Assembly (NCBI GenBank): GCA_013339895.1 | Contig: JABACO010000003.1 | Coordinates: 641,635-705,634, forward strand | DNA: 64,000 nucleotides | Origin: Ephydatia muelleri | Lineage: Eukaryota > Porifera > Demospongiae > Spongillida > Spongillidae | Direction of reading: 5' to 3' | Shown: in pieces, positions 34,603 through 46,100 of the stretch | How positions within the stretch are numbered: position 1 is the first letter of the stretch | How the letters are laid out: each line of letters starts with the position of its first letter | The notes under the pieces: model-generated | The model's database searches: none | What the model was told of the DNA's origin: nothing | The model's input: the letters and a program-made list of their open reading frames with translations, nothing else | Translations under genes and position numbers: made by a program

Positions 34603-35360
34603 TCTTGGCTGTCTTGGCTACTAGTGTACAGTACAGCGAAGGATAAACACAGCCGTCGTGTCGCGTAATTGAAAATGTAACGGGTGGAAACTGAGTGTAC
34701 AATTAGATCATTACGGTATCACTTTGAAGTGATAGGTGATATCATCATCCGTGCCCCCCCCCCCCCCCCCCCCTCCCCCTCGATCCGCTACTGATTACAA
34801 AACTTGTGAGTAGTGGTTAGCGAAAGCGAATATATGTATGGTGTGGAATCCCGCCTTTAGAGGCCGGGACGGAATCTGAACCTGCGGCAGCAGGTTCAAT
34901 ATTGAGGATTGATGAAATCATTAAAAAAAAAACTTCACTCGCATCTGGAGGGACAACGGAGAAACGGATCGCTTATCTCTTTGTCGCGATGGAAGGAGAA
35001 CTCAAAGATCTACAGTTCTACGTTTGTTCCGTGTCATAAAACAGTGTGCTTTTAGAGAAACAAACGAATTCCTGTTTCTCGTGCCCAGCCCTAAAACAAT
35101 TCTTGGTCTCCTTAGGAAGGAGCTATGAAAGGTTTTGAAGAACGGTAATAGCACCAATCGCTTCGGAAATCACCTGCACGGTGCCCCTTAAGGTCATATG
35201 GACACCTAGAAAGAAGAAATCCTCATGCGGTAGCAAGTTTTATATAGAAATTGATATGAAGTTATTTGCAGAAGTTAATTTGGTTTATTGTTTGTTAATG
35301 TCAGCATGCACTCCAACCTGCGCGAAATTTATTTGTATCGCAGTTTAATCGATACTTTGG
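34603..35360. other. Intergenic; promoter side of the CARD gene
   Basis: No gene supported. Contains a run of 20 C at 34,754-34,773 and a perfect 8-bp-stem hairpin at 34,878-34,897 (GAACCTGC-GGCA-GCAGGTTC). Otherwise unremarkable. Confidence 0.4.
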
Positions 35361-35367
35361 CTAATGA

Positions 35368-35739
35368 GTGCCTTCGCGTAATCGAAAGAAGAGATCTAAG
35401 CAACGAGCGGAATACCTTCAAAAGCAAGACGATATTTTATCACAAGAAAACAAGGCTAAAGCCCGAGCGCGCTACAAGGCCGATCCCGAAAAGAAGATGG
35501 CCTCTGAACACGACAGCTACAACGCAGATATTGAATCTATAAGCAATATCTGCTAAAAGGCAGCGATATCGAGAGGACGTCGAGGAGAACCGTGCTGCTA
35601 AAAGGCAGAAATACGAGGACAATTCAGCTGCCATTAAGGCATCTGAAAGGAATCGGTATTGGAATGACCCCGCTGTCCGATTGGCTAAACGTGCTGCCGA
35701 GAGGAAGCGGTATCGAAGCGGTCGGTTCCTTATCTGATG
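35368..35739 (+). pseudogene. Basic-repeat ORF fragment, probably transposon-associated
   Basis: An open frame starts MPSRNRKKRSKQRAEYLQK and carries degenerate, highly charged repeats (ARYKADPEKKMASEHD). The frame stops at 35,556. A second frame continues the same pattern (QRYREDVEENRAAKRQKYED, NRYWNDPAVRLAKRAAERK) to a TGA at 35,737. Short Arg/Lys-Tyr-Asp-Pro repeats of this kind are, as I recall, common in multicopy genes of sponges and other invertebrates. The frame break indicates decay. Function unknown. Confidence 0.5.
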
Positions 35740-35743
35740 TACA

Positions 35744-36290
35744 ATGGCAGCCCGCCTGCAACTGTGTATGAATTTAATTGCAGTTGCTAGGGTGGAAATT
35801 GCTGCAACCATATCCTTTCTCCCATATAGCTACTCCTTGTATGAACCCAAATCTCATGCACTAATGAAGTATAATGGTGGTCTTGAAAAAGCTATTCTTA
35901 GGGATAGTGACCTTCTAAATGATGCCTTTTGTAAGTCTCATCCATCGCTAGCTCAAAAGGTTGTTACAAGATCTGCCCGTGCAGCAGTAAGTAAGATTGG
36001 TGCAGATGCATTAGTTTCTAAAGCACTGAGTAGCAAAAGCAGGGTCATTGCTAAAAACTATCCAGGAAGTTAGTGCATTGAAATTAGAAGAAAATGATAT
36101 TTTAGTTGGGCATGGATATCATACTGCTGGCTCTCTGCCCCCACGGCCACTAGATGCAGTGCTGCCCCCCTACCGTCCGCCACCAGCAGTAGCAGCAGCA
36201 CTCCCCCCACCACCAGCAGTAGCAGCAGAGCTGCCCCCACTGCCACCAGCAGCAGCAGCAGAGCTGCCCCACTGCCACCAGCAAAGGTAA
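35744..36290 (+). CDS. Unrecognised ORF fragments downstream of the basic-repeat ORF
   Basis: One frame (35,744-36,073) encodes 109 residues including LYEPKSHALMKYNGGLEKAI. An overlapping frame (36,048-36,290) continues with LEENDILVGHGYHTAGSLPP and then a Pro/Ala-rich run from tandem CCACCAGCAGTAGCAGCAG repeats (about 36,180-36,285). The two probably belong together with a frame break near 36,060. No domain is recognised. It may be the remainder of the same mobile-element gene. Confidence 0.35.
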
Positions 36291-37060
36291 CTCACTGATT
36301 TTTCAGGTGGCTGAAATTATCTGGGCCATCTGGCTGGTGTGGAAAGGATGCCCGGCCACACTGCACGCAACAAACTCAAAGGAGAGGTTTCACCCCTTTA
36401 CATCTCCACCTCCTCCTGCTGGAGATGAAATCATAGGAACTCATTTTTATACCTTAGTAGTATAGATAAGTACTTCTTAAATGAAAATGAAAGGTAAGAG
36501 CTAGTGAAATGCAAACGCCCTTGCTTTTATAATCATTGTTGCAGGGCCGGAAGACTTACCTGCATGATGAAGCTTAAACTACCACCTTCCTTGCTCCCTC
36601 TGATCTTTATCCACAACTCACTGGCTAAAATGAGTTTCCAAATTGTGAACTTTGACACACCCAATGTTTTGCTGCAGCTGGCAACAGTTTCACTAACTTT
36701 CATGTGGTTTTGGGACAGATGGAACAAAGGTATAACGGTGCGCATGGTGGATGTTATGGCAACGAATCAGAATGCTACATCACAGGAGTTGTTGCAATCC
36801 CTGTACCGTGCATGGTGGCGAGGACCATTAACGTCCCTAATCAGTTAACGGTGTTGTACACTGATGTTATACATGCAATTGGGTTTTTAATTTTATTCAC
36901 AACTGAATGAATGTAGAAAAAAAAAAAAACACCGGATATTTTGATTAGACTGACTACTGCTGTTCACCAGTCCTCTGGCCCTAGACTCAGCTCGTACATG
37001 ATGACTCCATGCATTCTGTCGTGTCGTCATTCAGATTCAATCGGAACCATCGGATCGGCT
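36291..37060. other. Intergenic with weak coding potential
   Basis: A stretch at 36,321-36,465 can be read as VAEIIWAIWLVWKGCPA and so on to a stop after a CTGATTTTTCAG acceptor-like sequence. ORFs at 36,504-36,910 show no recognisable domain. An A12 run at 36,917-36,928 could be a retroposed tail. Nothing firm. Confidence 0.3.
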
Positions 37061-37061
37061 T

Positions 37062-37071
37062 GGAATTCCCC
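37062..37071. promoter_or_regulatory. NF-kB-type site (GGAATTCCCC)
   Basis: The reverse complement GGGGAATTCC fits the kappaB consensus GGGRNWYYCC exactly. It lies about 130 bp upstream of the RING-gene ATG. A 10-bp match can occur by chance; functional status is inferred from position only. Confidence 0.35.
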
Positions 37072-37112
37072 CAGGAAAAACCCTCCCTTGTCAGCAGAGC
37101 TTATTTAAGTCA

Positions 37113-37185
37113 CGTCGCCTCAAATCAGAGCCAGTAATACTAAACCAAACGTCGCGTCAAATCAGAGCCAGTACTAAACCAAACG
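37113..37185. repeat. Tandem duplication (about 36 bp x2) in the RING-gene 5' flank
   Basis: CGTCGCCTCAAATCAGAGCCAGTAATACTAAACC is followed at once by CGTCGCGTCAAATCAGAGCCAGTACTAAACC, ending 16 bp before the ATG. Probably 5' UTR or core promoter. Confidence 0.7.
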
Positions 37186-37200
37186 AAACAGACGAGTAAA

Positions 37201-39083
37201 ATGTCGAGAGATTCAAAGAGTGTTAAAGCTAAGCGTGAAGAAGACGTGGCGTTTCACTTCAAGCTACCCAAGGAAGGCCTCGCGCTCAGTCGCATCCTCA
37301 TCTTAGCGGGTTGCATAAAGCTAGTGTTCCGCCCGGCATGCAAGGTGCCCACCCTGACGGAACAGCTGGTGGCTGCCTGTGATGCGGCTGGTGTACGTGG
37401 ACAAGAAGAGGCCGGAGTTTTACTACATACCCATACCACCTGGCCATCCCTACCACGGCAGGCAATACATGCAGTATGAGCCGCAGTGGCTACGAGGCAC
37501 ACCCCTGGGTGACATTCTGGCCGAGGCGGACTGGAAGATGAAGTGTTTGCACGTCGGGGTAAGAAGCGACGACTTGAAACAGAAGTTTGAAGCATGGAGC
37601 AACAAAAGCGACCTAACGGGACTCGCCACAAGGATGGATTTCCCGCCGGACGAGCGCCCAATGGGTAGATCGATCATCATGTCATGCGAGTCAGCGAGAG
37701 TGCACGAGACCGAAACGGAACTGTTATTTGTCGATGACCCGAAGATGAAGATAGTGGACCAATCGAATAAGCTCTACAGCGAGTACATCACACATTACTT
37801 TGATAGCGTGGCGTACCACGATGAACCGCTCTTTCTTCGGATGAAGGAAATCATCAAGCTGATCGTTGCAGTAGGAGTGGATGAAGAAGAGAGGAGTGAA
37901 AGTGAATGAGTCATGGATGCAGAATTGTACCAAGAGCCAACGCCCATCTGCATCAATCCCTGTCACCATAAAGCCAACACCAGACCAGCTAAAGAAAATG
38001 CTGGCATCCATGAAAGAGGAACATGCAAAGGCACTTCAGTCACATGATGCAGGTACTCTGTCACATGGCAACAGCCTCATGTCATACCCCGCAAACACCA
38101 CAATGGAGGTCACTGACACCAGTGCCATAGCAACAGTGAAAAGATCCATTAAGGACATAACTGAAACATGGACACTCCAAATCTCGGATGACCATAATCT
38201 GGTGTTCCAACACCTCAATCCACAGATGCCTCTGGGCATTAGCTCACTGTCACCAAGGGGACTGCTGATCCCAGATGTGACCTCATGGAAGGAGCTCTTT
38301 GCAGAGACTGTACCTTGGCCCCATGTGTGGCAGGGAATGGGAGCTGTGTGCACCTTCACTGGAGGGGTAACGACCAGGGACATCCCCGTACACCACGCCC
38401 CTTCATCAGGCCACGCCCTCCATCAGCAGGGAGGAAGTACAGATCAGCTCATCAGCCTCCAGACGTGCACCTCCACAGAAGGTATCAAGCAAGGACATAC
38501 CCAGACCTCCTGTTGTGATGACACCACCAAGTGATGTGACTGTCAGGACCAATGAGAGAGCACTAAATGAGCGAATGGCCTCAGGAAGAAGAGTTGGATA
38601 TCAAGATGGAAGTGGTGCAAGCTGCCAGTACACACCCAGTGGATCACTTGTGCAGCAGACTGCATCAGTACCAGCTTCTGTGACAAGAACTGTTCAATGC
38701 AAAGGACGGGTTGTAAGCCAGGAAACCTATGTAGTGGAGCAATGAGAGCACCATCCCCAACATCTTCAACAACCTCAGTAAACACGTAAGGTTTTTGGAG
38801 TGGTGCATTTGTTGGATACCTAAGTCATACATCTTTTGATGCTCTATGCAGTTGTGCTGTGTGCTTGGATGAAATGAAGCAAAATAAGAAGCAAGAAACA
38901 TGTAGTCATGTGTTTCATCGCGAATGTATTGAAAAGTGGCTTAGGGTAAGATGAAGTATCATGTATGTTGCATGTTGTATAGTCACCATTGGCCCACCAC
39001 AGAGACACAATGACTGCCCTGTGTGCAGAAGAACACTCATTGCTTCTGCACCACTTCCTGAGACAACGTCTCCAGGGAAATAG
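37201..39083 (+). CDS. RING-H2 finger gene with unrecognised N-terminal region; frame interrupted
   Basis: The start is ATG at 37,201 (MSRDSKSVKAKREEDVAF). The frame shifts by one base near 37,385 (into RLVYVDKKRPEFYYIPI) and again near 37,872 (into MKKRGVKVNESWMQNC). Both shifts look like single extra G bases, which suggests sequencing errors or a decaying gene. A 43-nt intron at 38,367-38,409 fits GT-AG and restores frame. Splicing between 38,600 and 38,745 is unresolved. The last exons, 38,852-38,945 and 39,003-39,083, are clear. They encode a RING-H2 finger, CAVC-x12-C-S-H-VF-H-REC-x10-CPVC, with all eight ligands in C3H2C3 order, then a short tail and TAG. RING-H2 proteins act as E3 ubiquitin ligases. 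The upstream acidic/basic domain is not recognised. Confidence 0.6.
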
Positions 39084-39941
39084 ATGAACATCACAGACAT
39101 AATACACAGTGCACCACTCCTATTAACATCTGTTAACCCCCCTCCCCCTCCCCCCCCCCCCCCCCTCCCTCTCCTATAATGTCTGGATAGGTCATATTAG
39201 TTATTCATGCAGTGTTATGTTCATGTAAACTGTATATTTGGTGTTTATGTTGTTAATAATTTCCTAGTGGTTAATAGCAATGGTAATGGGCTCATCATCA
39301 TTTTGGCCTTTCTACAAACAAATGCAAGTTCAGATATGCTCTGCATGTATAGCTGGTATCAATGATCGTGTGGTGTGGATGCTAGAGACACAGTGTGTCT
39401 TAGACCAAAGGCAAAGCCACTCTGAGCCAGACACTTGCTGATACTGTTTACCATCTGGAGACCACAGATGATGTGCTTGTAATAGAAACAGATGCTTCAT
39501 CTCGTTCACATTGCACAACCACTTCGGAGTAGAGGAACACAGCAACACTGCTGATGCTTGTTACCAAGGCAATGTTTCTAGTGTCTGTGGCCATGAAACC
39601 CACTTATTCATAAAGCACCTCCCATGCAGAAAGAATCAGGGTTAGTAAAAAGGGATGGTAAGGAATATGATAGATGGAGCAGGTCTGCAAGAGGTTGTCT
39701 ACACGACACTCAATCTAGAAAGATGGGGAGGGGGGGGGGGGGCACTTACAGGTGACTTAGCCACCATGCTTCTCATTAATGACAATAACATATTACAGAG
39801 GACATTCAGTTTCAATAATAAAACAAACAACAACAGTATAAAAATTTAATAAAGTGCAACAATACTCCACCGGCTGTCAACACAACTGATCAAAAACTGG
39901 TCACATCAACAAGACTGCTGAGTGGCATCTGTTGCCACGGG
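39084..39941. other. Convergent 3' intergenic region (RING gene / UBR5)
   Basis: Holds C-runs near 39,138-39,168, a G-run near 39,729 and AATAAA motifs on the plus strand near 39,817 and 39,849. ATTAAA on the minus strand (39,846-39,851) could end UBR5 mRNA about 95 nt after its stop. No gene supported. Confidence 0.5.
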
Positions 39942-40191
39942 TTACCCCAGTCCGTAGGCCTGGCATTGGATGGCCTGTAGCAGTTTCTTCTTGAGGGTGT
40001 GGTAAGAGGGGTAGAGAGGAATGGACATGCGTTGACTGCAGGTGGAGGCCACAGGTAGAGCATCTGTGTTCCCACTGCCTATGACGTCAATGGTGATGGA
40101 GATGGCTGGATGGGGAGGAGGAGAGTTAGCAGTGTTAACAAAATAGGATGTGTTGTACCATTCACCTCCAAATTCAACCACTGTACAAAAC

Positions 40192-40244
<53 letters not shown>

Positions 40245-41234
40245 CTGTTTCTCCTCCATCAGAGGTGGCTGGTAAGGCAGCTGTGCCTGTGGCAAAGTAC
40301 AGCAGCTGTTGCCTCTGTGTGTTGTTCATACAGCTTACCACCTTCCAGAACATCCTACAAGGATAGCAAAATCACATGACCATCAGGTGACATCACACAC
40401 ACAGTCACATGATCATCAGGTGGCAGTCTCACCTTTCAAACAGCTCACACTGAGATGGTGTGTTGATGAGAGTGTGATTGAACCTGATGACAGATTTGAG
40501 TCTGGACTGTGTGATGGTGGCAGAACCTCCTGACAGAAGCAGTTGAAAGTCCTGTTGCCAGGGAAACCAAACCCATCCACATGGGAAGTGGAAATAGATC
40601 AGATGATGTCAACACTTAGCCCACACACAGTGTACATCAATTGAACAGAGCTGGGGAAACATATTCACGAGCCAACCTAGCTGTCAGGTGTTGTGAGCTC
40701 CTATGATGCAATAAACCACATACCCCCCCCCCCCCCCCCTGCTGCTGTGACCCATTGGAACATATTTGAGATGCACACATATGCCATTATGTGAAATACA
40801 TTGGGAACGGGAGGAGGGTTTATATCTGGCTAAGAAATTAAGACAACGATCCTCAAGGCTAATGCATAAGATCTGTCTGTATTCAACACACCACATACCT
40901 CTGCAGTAAGTCCTGAGAGAAGCTCTGGTGGAATAATATCTGTCAAGCCTTGTTTCATGGCTTCTAGTTCTTCCTTTATAGAGCCCACCATCACAAATGT
41001 GGCATACAGCCTAGTAAATTAAGAACATAAGTGACTGGCCAAATGATTGGCAAGGACATACCTAACATATTCTTGAACTCTGTCTGGCGTCACGGGAATT
41101 TTCGAACCGCCAGATATCAACTCGACGAGTACAGGTTCAGAATCGGTCGGAATAGGCGCCTGCAGAGAGTGGGCACGCAAGTACTTGACCACTTGTTTAG
41201 AGAGCTTCATACGCGCTAGCATCTGTGGCGCAAC

Positions 41235-41268
<34 letters not shown>

Positions 41269-41903
41269 CTGGTTCGAGTCCAGCCAGATGCGATTTTTTT
41301 TAACTCCTTTTATTTTTTAAAATTTATTCCTCACTAACCTGCTCCTATGATTTCCTTCTTACCTACTCCCTTATTCATCACTGAACACATGCAGTATGCA
41401 TTTTTTAAAATGCCCACCTCAAAATAGCAACAGTAGGTGGAGAGGAATTCTTCTCTTCCCTTGTTGCCCTCCTGTGCATCCAGCATCATCCTCCTCATGC
41501 CCTCGTAGAGGTCCACATTGTAGAAGGCAAGGTCATGCCAAGCCAAGTCCCTAGCCAAAGCAACAGTATTGAGTGCGTGTCTTGACTTACATCTGCATCC
41601 TCAGTAGACACACATACATGTCCACCACACAGACATACACAACCCACATTCCCAGAAGATACCTGGCCACATGCAAATCTTGAAGCAAGCACGCACGCAC
41701 GCACACAACACACACACACACAACACATACAGATAGAGAAATACACACACAGAAACAGACAGAGAAACACACACACACAGAAACAGACAGAGAAACACAC
41801 ACAGAAACACACACACAAAGAAACACATACAGAAACAGACACATACACACTTTGTAACTGCACACAGACACACACACACACGTACACACACACACACACG
41901 CAC

Positions 41904-42002
<99 letters not shown>

Positions 42003-43138
42003 CTCACCTCCCGAGTAAATATTTGGCCACATGTCTGCACATCATGAAGGGGACGGTGTACCTGAACCAGAAGCACAGACCAAAGTACCTCCCAATGGCT
42101 CTGAAGGCATTGCAACGTTGCACCTACAGACCACATTATGTAATGATCTGGTAGCCATGGCAATGCACCCTGTACCTTGACGGTGGCATTCTTGGCTGCA
42201 CTGTTGGATCGAGGAGGGAGGAAAGGACTGGGTGTGTAGAAGCCACTCTGTTCAGGCTGCTTGCCTGGCTCGTGGAAGAACACACCCACTTTGCTCATAG
42301 GGAGCTTAGTCTGTGAGGATGTGTGTGTATGTGCATGTGTGCATGTGTGTATGTGCATGTGTGTATGTGTGATAAGAGCATTTTAAACAAATCAGCTAAC
42401 AGTACATGCGATGAGGTGTAGGACTGAAAGGACTGGGTACCTGGTCGGAAGACTTGATAGCAGAAGCAAGTGCGGCGAAGAAACCCCGGTTAACTCCCGG
42501 GCCAGAGCCATCCTCACCTTCAAACTTGACCCGTATTTGCGAGTAGTGAAATCGAGCCATCTACGTTGTCATAACAACGCAAAGTACAGGTGATAACACA
42601 TACACAACTCTAGAGACATCAGTTTAATGTGTAGTCATTAGGCTGGCTACCAGTTGGTGGAGGTATCTAAGGCTTGGGGAGTTGGCAAGGCAGGTAACCA
42701 CACCCCTTATGAGCTTGGGGAGTCAATACTCCCCCCCCCCCCCAAGCCTTAGAAATCACAGACCATATGTCTGGAAAGAAAAAGAAAACCAACCTAGTAA
42801 CTCCACACCATTTCTGCGTGGTCCGCATGCCTATGGCACATGCAATCTAGGTTAACTTGTTAACTGTCATAATGGGCAGGGAGACAGAAGGATGGTCTAA
42901 AAATAGAAGCTTTCATTCATCTATCGTCTGTCAACAGCACTCTAATTCAAGGGCACCCAATCCAAAACCTACATGACATCACCAGACATCACATGACCTC
43001 ACCTGCTGGAGCACCTCCAAGGCATCCTGCACCAGGGTGTCCCTCCTCACAGTGACAGAGAAGGTGCTGGACACAGAGCTGGTCCAATCCCTGCTGGCCT
43101 GGGAGGCGTCAAATAGCTGACCCACCTGCTGCCGAAAC
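39942..43138 (-). CDS. UBR5: UBR5 HECT domain exons 15-24
   Basis: The N-lobe begins around FSVTVRRDTLVQDALEVLQQ (exon 15) and IRVKFEGEDGSGPGVNRGFF (exon 16). It passes directly to FHEPGKQPEQSGFYTPSPF (exon 17), FRAIGRYFGLCFW (exon 18) and WHDLAFYNVDLYEG (exon 19). The C-lobe holds the TCSQR catalytic Cys (codon 40,040-40,038) and ends QAIQCQAYGLG. In vertebrate UBR5 an MLLE/PABC domain is inserted between the segments found here in exons 16 and 17. Here the exons join with no room for it. Confidence 0.9.
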
Positions 43139-46100
43139 CTGAGGGGAGGGAAGGGGAGGGGAGGGAAGGGAAGGGGAGGGGATGGGAGGGGAGGGGGAGG
43201 GAAGGGGGAGGGGGAGGGAAGGGGGAGGGAAGGAGGAGGGGGAGGGAAGGGGGGGTGGGAAGGTGCTCCCTTAACAAAATGGTTTGCTATGTAGGACTGA
43301 GGGTCATCACTTCACTGAAAGCTATTGTGTGTGACTATGCTGAGGCCACAAGCACACACAGACACAAATACAGAAACACACACAGAAACAAACACATGCA
43401 CATACAGAAACAGACACACACAAATACACACACAGAAAAACACTCACAAACAAATATACAGATACACACCCACACACAGTAAAACATAGAAACACACACA
43501 AATACGCGTATACACATAGACACAAATACAGAAACATGCACACAGACACCCACCCACAAACACACCCACACAGAAACACAGACACACCCACACACACGTG
43601 TAAGGGAGCAACTCACTTGGCCATGCGGCTGGCGAACCCTGCCCTGGCATTGAGGAAGTTGCTTCGTTCACTGCCTGGTCCCTCTGCCAGGAAGATGTGT
43701 GCAAACACACCAATGCACAGGTGCCATCTTTGAAGCACCTGTTCCACTGACCATGAGTGGATGACACTGCTGAGGGAGATAGGGAGGGTAGGGGCATGAT
43801 TGATGGGCTCTAAATAGATGAAAAGGTGACCTCCACAAAAACACCAAATACCACCCTTGCTGTGCTATTGGAAGTTGGGTTGGGGGGAGGAGCCTGAGTA
43901 GATGCAACTTCATTAGTCCACACCTCCTCTTCAGCCACTGCCTCTAGCTTCATTAGCCACACCTACTTCCCTCTAGCCACACACCCATAGCCTCACCCCA
44001 CATCTCCCTGCGCAATGCTAGGAGGCAGTTTTCTTGACACTTTGCTGCCATCTCTGCTAAGCTTCTTCCTGGAGTTGAGCGGGGACTTGAAGAGGTCTTC
44101 CTTCTTGGCACTGGACCTCAGGAGGTACGGCTGCTGGGCCAGGGGGCAGGGCTCACTCAGAGGATTCGTAAACCCCATAGTGCTAGCCCCCCAGGGGCCA
44201 ACGGGGGTAAAAATGTCCGCCGAGTCAAGGGAGGTGCCATCAGTGGTGAAGAAGTGAACATTGCTCCTCTCAGTATCGTCCTCACCGGGCTCAGAACCCC
44301 GGAACAATATGGAGTCAGTCCTCTCAAAGAACTTGGTTGGCTCGCCGTGAGATCCCCTGGGCCCAATGGTCGCTGCGCCAGTCACCACACCCTCACTGGT
44401 GGATGGTCCCTCGTGGGGCGGAGTCATGCCGTTACCCGGGCAACCATTGGAGGGCTGGTCAAGAAGATTGGCACACATGGCTCTCGGCCAATGGGCCAGA
44501 GAGTAGACTAGAGAGTCCAACACATAGACCACGTGCTCGTAACTGTGAGACGGGAGTGGGCATCAATTAAAATATGCATCTTTCCAGATGGGAGTGGGCA
44601 TCAATTAGAATACACATCTTTCCTAAATAATAACGATGCAATGATCACACCCCAACACTGGCAACATGGAGATGGAGTAGGCATCAATTAGAATGCATCT
44701 TTCCCAAATGTTGTCAAACTGAATGCGATGAAGCATCCCCTCTCCTCCCCAGGCTCACCCATAGAGGTCCACCACAGGCAGACACTGGTCATCCTCCTCC
44801 CCCTGGCTCCTCAGGAGGTACACAATGTACTCTCCAGCAGTGGAGCCCACAAAACTGCGAGGAGGGATCTTCAACCTTTGACCCTGAGCATAGCCACTCC
44901 CCCTGAGGGAGGCAACATAGCGCTGTGGAGATGCCCATATATGGTCAATATACGTAGCCTGGAGAATGACAAGTTAACTAGCACCATGAATGTGCTCATC
45001 AGGACACATGTTGCTAGGTAACCAATACATGTTGCTAGGTTACCTGGGCATCGAAGTGCTGGCCTTGCTGCAGCTGTGCCTCTGCCATGTCCAGAACTGC
45101 CGCTGCCCACCTCCAAGTGTGGTCCAGGAGGGAGAGGGAGGAGGAGAGGAGGGACTGTGTGCAGCCCACGGAGAGCCTCAGAGAGGACTGGGCAGGGCTA
45201 GGGGTGTGGTCAGACTGCATGGGAGGGGAAAAGTGGCAGTCATCTAGTGTCAACCTCTGCCATCACCATGGCAACCAGAGGCTGCCTCCATAGGCCACAC
45301 CCACCTGGGGTTTGGTGAGGGAGACAGCTATGTCCACCAGATCCTTCACTATACGTGCATACGTCCTGGCCAGGAAGCCGGCTCCAAACCTGATGCTGGG
45401 GATGCTGGAGAGAGCCACTGAGGGCTCAGAGGGACCATTGAACTGGAAGAGAGGGTGGGAGGGAGGGGGAGGTACACGTAAATGTGTTGCCGTGGTGTGA
45501 TGTCTCAGTGTCTCAACACACAGCATCATTACAATGATTTGCAATACATTTCTACTTTAGTGTACAAATGCACATGTGTATGTATGGGTGGGTGTATGTA
45601 TGGTTGCGTGTATGTATGGGTGGGTGTATGTATGGTTGTGTGTATGTATGGTTGCGTGTATGTGTGGTTGTGTGTATGTATGGTTGTGTGTATGTATGGG
45701 TGTGTGTATGTATGGTTGTGTGTATGTATGGTTGTGTGTATGTATGGTTGCGTGTATGTGTGGTTGTGTGTATGTATGGTTGCGTGTATGTATGGGTGTG
45801 TGTATGTATGGTTGCGTGTATTTACATGTGTATTGTACAGGTGTGGAGGGGGTTAAAAGCAGAACATTTGGCAGCACTGATATTTGGTGGATTGCCAGTT
45901 ACTAATTGTTTAATTTTACTTTAAATGGAATAATTGGAAATGTCACATTCATTAGCATACAGAACAATGGATTAATGAATTTTAGTTAAGTGGTACCTGT
46001 ACAAGACAACTAAACTACAGCTGCTTCCAATTTATCCCATGACAGTGTGTGTGTGTGTGTGTGTGTGCGTGCATATCATGTGAGGGCTGCTCACCAGTGA

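Noticed and set aside
36504..36910. Two overlapping ORFs of 114 and 68 codons
   Set aside because: No domain, no splice context, and overlapping frames equally open; kept only as weak intergenic potential.
41495..42358. Cys-Val-rich ORF of 287 codons
   Set aside because: Reads through a CA microsatellite; only the ends (HECT exons 17 and 19) are real coding sequence, in their own exons.
45482..45924. YGCVYVWLCVC-type ORFs
   Set aside because: Artefact of the 16-bp minisatellite in a UBR5 intron.
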